Shown: piece by piece, positions 60,677 through 64,000 of the stretch | Numbering within the stretch: the stretch's first letter is position 1 | How the letters are laid out: every line of letters starts with the position of its first letter | Source of the DNA: Mariprofundus sp. | GTDB lineage: Bacteria > Pseudomonadota > Zetaproteobacteria > Mariprofundales > Mariprofundaceae | Length of the DNA: 64,000 nucleotides | Direction: 5' to 3' | Assembly (NCBI GenBank): GCA_021772835.1 | Contig: JAJFLE010000080.1 | Span: forward strand, 26,530 to 90,529 | The notes under the pieces: generated by a model | Told to the model about the DNA's origin: nothing | What the model saw: only the letters and a program-made list of their open reading frames with translations | The model's database searches: none | Made by a program: the position numbers and the translations under genes

Positions 60677-60878
60677 GGACGGAAACTAGAGAGGAAAACT
60701 TAATTAAACCTGAAAATATAAAGGTCTTTATCCGAGTTGCAATTTACTGCCTGTGCCAGTCGATTTGCAAGCGGGTGTGCTATGTGGCAAGGAAAAAGGA
60801 GGAGCTTCACTACTCCGCCCTAGGGTTTGTGTGATGATGTTAGTCGTCGAATATCAGCGCCAGCTGTCATTGCTCCAT
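60677..60878. other. Part of the lipB-b561 gap; nothing recognised
   Basis: Upstream of the b561 gene. Probably holds the promoter of the cytochrome operon. A 90-118-aa minus-strand ORF (60820-61176) crosses the 57-aa-family remnant in a different frame and is not supported. Confidence 0.4.
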
Positions 60879-60983
60879 TCAATCGTCTGAGAAGAATGGA
60901 ATAACGACGGTAAGAAATTCCAGTTTGGCCATCCGAACATGTGCATTGCCTACACTGATCCACTTCAGCATATCCTTGTGACT
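60879..60983 (-). pseudogene. Remnant of the 57-aa protein family
   Basis: On the minus strand ATG 60971 opens a frame reading MLKWISVGNAHVRMAKLEFL, then TVVIPFFSDD and stop at 60879. Bases 60953-60977 match the 57-aa gene (42202-42226) at 24 of 25 positions, and KDMLKWIS and LEFL are shared. A stop upstream shows that the N-terminal part is lost. Confidence 0.45.
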
Positions 60984-61120
60984 TTGGCTTCTTCAAGATC
61001 AACCGTAGTGCTGAGAGCGTCTGTAGCCTCATATTATGTACCTTGTGCAATCCGTCGAAAACGTTGCGCACAGCCTCTGCATAATAACTCATGTCTGTTG
61101 TTCGGTGCGAGTGTTGCCGG

Positions 61121-61741
61121 TTATGTTGACTCCCTCCCGCCGAACAACAGATGACTGCGAATTGCTTTTTCAACATGTATCCGGTCAGTTTGAACGCCTA
61201 GTAACGCCATGGATGTCACCGGACTATCCGTCATGCCGCAGGCCACGATGCCGGAGAAGTGTTTGAGGTTGGGATTGATGTTCAGCGCAATACCGTGAAA
61301 CGTAATCCATTTACGGCAGCGCACACCGACCGCAGCAATTTTTTTATCATCCACCCAAACGCCAATACCGCGTTCACTGCGGCTTGCCTTGATGTCGAAA
61401 TCAGCCAGTGCGCGGATCACCATCTCTTCGAGCCGCCAGACATGTTTGTGCAGATCCTGCCGCTGGCGCAGATCATCAATGACATAACAGACCAGTTGCC
61501 CTGGCCCGTGGTAGGTCACCTCACCACCGCGCCCGCTGGCGAACATGGCAATACTTTCACCGTCGATATCCCTGCTGAGCACATCCTGTTCAGAGCCCGA
61601 CGTACCGATGGTAAAGAGCGGCGGGTGTTCGGTGAAAATCAGTGTAGGGCCGGTTGTTCCGGCCAGAATATCAACCACGATTGACTCTTGCTCAAGCAGT
61701 GATTCCGGATATGGCTGCTGCGCATGGCGGATTACCTGCAT
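61121..61741 (-). CDS. lipB: Octanoyltransferase LipB
   Basis: 206 aa. Signature motifs: GRGGEVTYHGPGQLVCYVIDDL, catalytic Lys in DDKKIAAVGVRCRKW (near residue 134) and catalytic Cys in SGIVACGMTDSPVTS (near residue 169). It transfers octanoyl from acyl carrier protein to lipoyl domains; LipA would complete lipoate synthesis. The start overlaps the DUF481 gene stop by one base. Confidence 0.96.
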   Translation of the reverse strand: MQVIRHAQQPYPESLLEQESIVVDILAGTTGPTLIFTEHPPLFTIGTSGSEQDVLSRDIDGESIAMFASGRGGEVTYHGPGQLVCYVIDDLRQRQDLHKHVWRLEEMVIRALADFDIKASRSERGIGVWVDDKKIAAVGVRCRKWITFHGIALNINPNLKHFSGIVACGMTDSPVTSMALLGVQTDRIHVEKAIRSHLLFGGREST

Positions 61742-62484
61742 CAGAATTTAAACGCGAGTCCGGTTTTGTAGCTGATATCGGTGTCCTTGATACCTGCCGG
61801 GGGCTGTGAATCCTTGGCGATCTCAATAGCCAGGCGCAGCTCCAGATGATCGGTCAGGCTGACACTCAATGCCGCATCATCAAGCAGGCGGTAGTCGGCT
61901 GCATCCTTTAAGGCCGGCTGGTAGTAGAGCGTGTTCTGCAAACGAACCCGCTCGTTGAGAGCATATCCAAGAGCCAGGTAACTATTGCCGCGCCATAACC
62001 GGCTAACCGGTAGTGTGCTGTTGCGCAATTTTTCCCATTCATGGAAGGCACCGAGGCCGATATGCAGGCTGAGCTTTTCATCCCGATGTGACCAGCGCAG
62101 ACCGCCACCGAGCAGGGTGCGTAATTTCAGGTGCGCAAACTCATTCTGCTGTGCCTGCGCGAAGGCTTCGACATCCCATACAGAGGTCAGTGCATAGCGG
62201 TGCCGCAAATGAGCGAAGGCCTTGTTGGTATCCCGCAGGCCACGGCTTTTGCCGTAAGCATAACTGCCGACCAGCATCTCGGTATGTGGCCCGTGGCGCC
62301 ACAGCAGTCGAACGCTGGCCTCGCCATTGACCTTGTCGCTGTTGCCTGAACTGCCGTTGGCCGATAGGCCCACCTTGCCAAGCAGACCATCCTCTTCAAT
62401 GGAAAGATCGAGATCCTCGGCATTGATAATAGCCCATGCCTGTAGCGGGGCGCAAAGCAGGAGAAAAAAACATAGAATTCGCAT
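61741..62484 (-). CDS. DUF481 (YdiY-like) outer-membrane barrel protein
   Basis: 247 aa with a signal peptide ending QAWAI, then DUF481 repeats of amphipathic strands (GLSANGSSGNSDKVNGEASV, LLGGGLRWSHRDEKLSLHIG), ending in LAFKF, a barrel signal. Function unknown; some family members respond to acid. It lies directly upstream of lipB in the same operon. Confidence 0.88.
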   Translation of the reverse strand: MRILCFFLLLCAPLQAWAIINAEDLDLSIEEDGLLGKVGLSANGSSGNSDKVNGEASVRLLWRHGPHTEMLVGSYAYGKSRGLRDTNKAFAHLRHRYALTSVWDVEAFAQAQQNEFAHLKLRTLLGGGLRWSHRDEKLSLHIGLGAFHEWEKLRNSTLPVSRLWRGNSYLALGYALNERVRLQNTLYYQPALKDAADYRLLDDAALSVSLTDHLELRLAIEIAKDSQPPAGIKDTDISYKTGLAFKF

Positions 62485-62595
62485 GCGCGAATCCTAACCA
62501 GACTTATTCACATTGACCAAGGGGCACAGGCTCTTAGAATCAAGCTCCCTTTTCGACTGCCTTGTGGCTGGCCGAGGGGGTAAGGAGCGGCAGCC

Positions 62596-62811
62596 GTGAG
62601 CAATGATCTGGATACAAGCAAACTCTCATTTGAACAGGCGCTGGATCAGCTGACCATACTGGTCGCAAAGCTTGAGTCCGGTGAACTGCCTCTGGAAGAG
62701 AGTGTCGCTGCATTTGAGATGGGTGTAAAACTGTCGCGCCGCTGTGAAGCTCTGCTGGATCAGGCGGATCAGCGGCTGCAGGTACTGGAAAGCGGCGAAG
62801 TCTGCGAATAA
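62596..62811 (+). CDS. xseB: Exodeoxyribonuclease VII small subunit
   Basis: 71 aa from GTG 62596 with TAAGGAG 10 bp upstream. Family signature LSFEQALDQLTILVAKLESGELPLEESVAAFEMG and the Cys/Asp-rich coiled-coil end. It stabilises XseA, which is not in this window. It is immediately followed by ispA, a common proteobacterial order. Confidence 0.95.
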   Translation: MSNDLDTSKLSFEQALDQLTILVAKLESGELPLEESVAAFEMGVKLSRRCEALLDQADQRLQVLESGEVCE

Positions 62812-63711
62812 ATGAACGCTCCAGATTTTCTCACCACACACGCGTTAAGTGTGGAGAAAGCCCTGACATCCATGCTGGTGACCCGCCAGTCCGTAGTCGC
62901 CGATGTACTGCTCGAAGCTATGTCATATTCGTTACTGGCAGGCGGAAAACGTGTGCGTCCGGCCCTTTTGCTGGAATCGTATCGCGTCTGTGGCGGCGAA
63001 GATCTTCAGCGGGTGATGCCAGCAGCACTGGCGATTGAATGCATCCACACCTATTCGCTGATTCATGATGATCTACCCTGCATGGACGATGATGAGCTCA
63101 GACGTGGCAATCCGACCTGCCATAAAAAATTCGATGAAGCCACCGCAATTCTTGCTGCCGATGCACTGCAGGCACTTGCATTTGAGTTGCTCGCAGCGAT
63201 GGATGTGGATGCAGAGCTGCGGTGTACGTTGCTGCATTCTCTTGCCCTGGCATCCGGTTGCCAGGGCATGGTTGGTGGTCAGATACTGGACATGCAGGCT
63301 GAGTTTGATGCAGCCAGCGGCAAAAGCATGGAATTGTTGCAGGTTGAACGCATTCACCTGCATAAAACCGGCGCGCTATTGCACTGGTGCTGCGAAGCCG
63401 GTGCCCGTCTTGCAGAAGCAGATGCCATACAACTGGAAGCATGCTCACGTTACGGTAAGGCGGTTGGGCTGCTGTTTCAGATAGCCGATGATATTCTTGA
63501 TGTTACTGCCAGCTCTGAAGAACTGGGTAAAAGTGCCGGCAAGGATGCCGAGCAGCATAAAGCGACCTATGTTTCCCTGCTCGGCTTGCAACGATCCAGA
63601 GAATTGGCTGATGAGATGCGCGACATAGCTCTGGATGCATGTCATCCTTTGGCGGGAGAGGGCGTCCCGTTGAAATCACTGGCACATTATATTCTGGAGC
63701 GCGGGCAATGA
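62812..63711 (+). CDS. ispA: Farnesyl diphosphate synthase
   Basis: 299 aa polyprenyl synthase. First Asp-rich motif [14 protein letters not shown], second motif [12 protein letters not shown], and [13 protein letters not shown]. Condenses IPP with DMAPP/GPP to make farnesyl-PP for quinones and undecaprenyl-PP. The start abuts the xseB stop and it overlaps dxs by 4 bp. Confidence 0.96.
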   Translation: MNAPDFLTTHALSVEKALTSMLVTRQSVVADVLLEAMSYSLLAGGKRVRPALLLESYRVCGGEDLQRVMPAALAIECIHTYSLIHDDLPCMDDDELRRGNPTCHKKFDEATAILAADALQALAFELLAAMDVDAELRCTLLHSLALASGCQGMVGGQILDMQAEFDAASGKSMELLQVERIHLHKTGALLHWCCEAGARLAEADAIQLEACSRYGKAVGLLFQIADDILDVTASSEELGKSAGKDAEQHKATYVSLLGLQRSRELADEMRDIALDACHPLAGEGVPLKSLAHYILERGQ

Positions 63712-64000
63712 GTAATGACCTGTTGCAACGCATTCACGGCACTGCCGATCTGAAGGCGCTCTATCCGGAACAGTTGCCACGACTGGCTTTGCAGATGCGT
63801 CAGTATCTGATTGAAACACTGGCTCCGATTGGCGGCCACCTTGGTGCCGGACTCGGTGTAGTCGAGCTTTCCATCGCACTGCATTATCTGTTTGATTCTC
63901 CGCGCGATAAAATAATCTGGGATGTCGGCCATCAGGCCTACCCTCACAAAATCCTTACTGGTCGTTTAAGCCAGATGCCAACCATTCGCCAATATGGTGG
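63708..64000 (+). CDS. dxs: 1-deoxy-D-xylulose-5-phosphate synthase, N-terminal part (truncated by window edge)
   Basis: The visible residues from ATG 63708 start with [20 protein letters not shown], then [21 protein letters not shown] and [17 protein letters not shown], the TPP-binding domain signature of DXS. First enzyme of the MEP isoprenoid pathway. The overlap with ispA makes an isoprenoid operon. Confidence 0.95.
   Translation, partial: MSNDLLQRIHGTADLKALYPEQLPRLALQMRQYLIETLAPIGGHLGAGLGVVELSIALHYLFDSPRDKIIWDVGHQAYPHKILTGRLSQMPTIRQYG

Noticed and set aside
60820..61176. 118-aa (or 90-aa from 61092) minus-strand ORF after lipB
   Set aside because: It overlaps the lipB end, has no family resemblance, and crosses the 57-aa-family remnant in a different frame, so it is probably chance.

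Overview
The window looks like a chromosome segment of a free-living, aerobic or microaerobic Gram-negative proteobacterium. It carries haem, isoprenoid, lipoylation and cell-shape genes, a full SUF Fe-S assembly operon, outer-membrane proteins, and an unusual density of metal genes. The mix (heavy-metal RND pumps, HemX/HemY, a Fur-like box, SUF with SufU and SufT, SHP-type cytochromes) would fit a gamma- or zetaproteobacterium such as Mariprofundus. That placement is inference; no 16S or other diagnostic marker is present. No rRNA, tRNA, CRISPR array, prophage or intact insertion sequence was recognised.

Layout. 0-3.5 kb: haem operon hemD(partial)-hemB-hemX-hemY, followed by a promoter with two tandem hairpins that may encode a short RNA. 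3.7-7.8 kb: a Rieske protein, a 2-hydroxychromene-2-carboxylate isomerase homologue with a hotdog protein opposite an HxlR regulator, a GAF-PP2C phosphatase behind a Fur-like box, and a TlpA-type thioredoxin. 7.8-18.8 kb: a leftward copper/silver block: DUF411 protein, P1B-ATPase, two His/Met-rich proteins, CusA, CusB, CusC and a Cys/His-rich leader protein. 19-24.5 kb: truncated GIY-YIG gene, sppA, uppP, lgt, xth and a yjbQ pseudogene. 24.5-29.7 kb: mreBCD-mrdA-rodA. 29.7-33.4 kb: TauE/SafE-type permease and a hybrid histidine kinase. 33.4-41.8 kb: one leftward operon, Rrf2 regulator-sufB-sufC-sufD-sufS-sufU-sufT-nnrS-Rieske-small Cys protein, with dispersed inverted repeats between some genes.

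41.8-42.7 kb is a decayed region with a 57-aa gene and a repeat shared with the copA upstream region. 42.7-52 kb: a BlaI/M56-controlled Czc-type efflux operon (blaI-M56-czcC-czcB-czcA-DUF3240-HupE fusion-two small His-rich proteins). 52.4-56.6 kb: outer-membrane proteins and a metal ABC importer that lacks a local ATPase. 56.8-60.7 kb: cytochrome b561-SHP-diheme cytochrome-PepSY-response regulator-sensor kinase operon. 61.1-64 kb: lipB, a DUF481 protein, then xseB-ispA-dxs(partial).

How it works together. Copper is probably pumped from cytoplasm to periplasm by the P1B-ATPase and across the envelope by CusCBA, with His/Met-rich periplasmic proteins as buffers. A second RND pump, probably for Zn/Co/Cd, sits under a BlaI-type repressor and an M56 protease whose predicted external loop is His/Cys-rich. 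This suggests metal sensing by proteolysis of the repressor. The most interesting unexplained items are the BlaI-region dyads, the M56 loop, the HupE-anchor-domain fusion, the double-hairpin RNA candidate, and the repeats linking 42 kb to the copA locus and to 60.9 kb.
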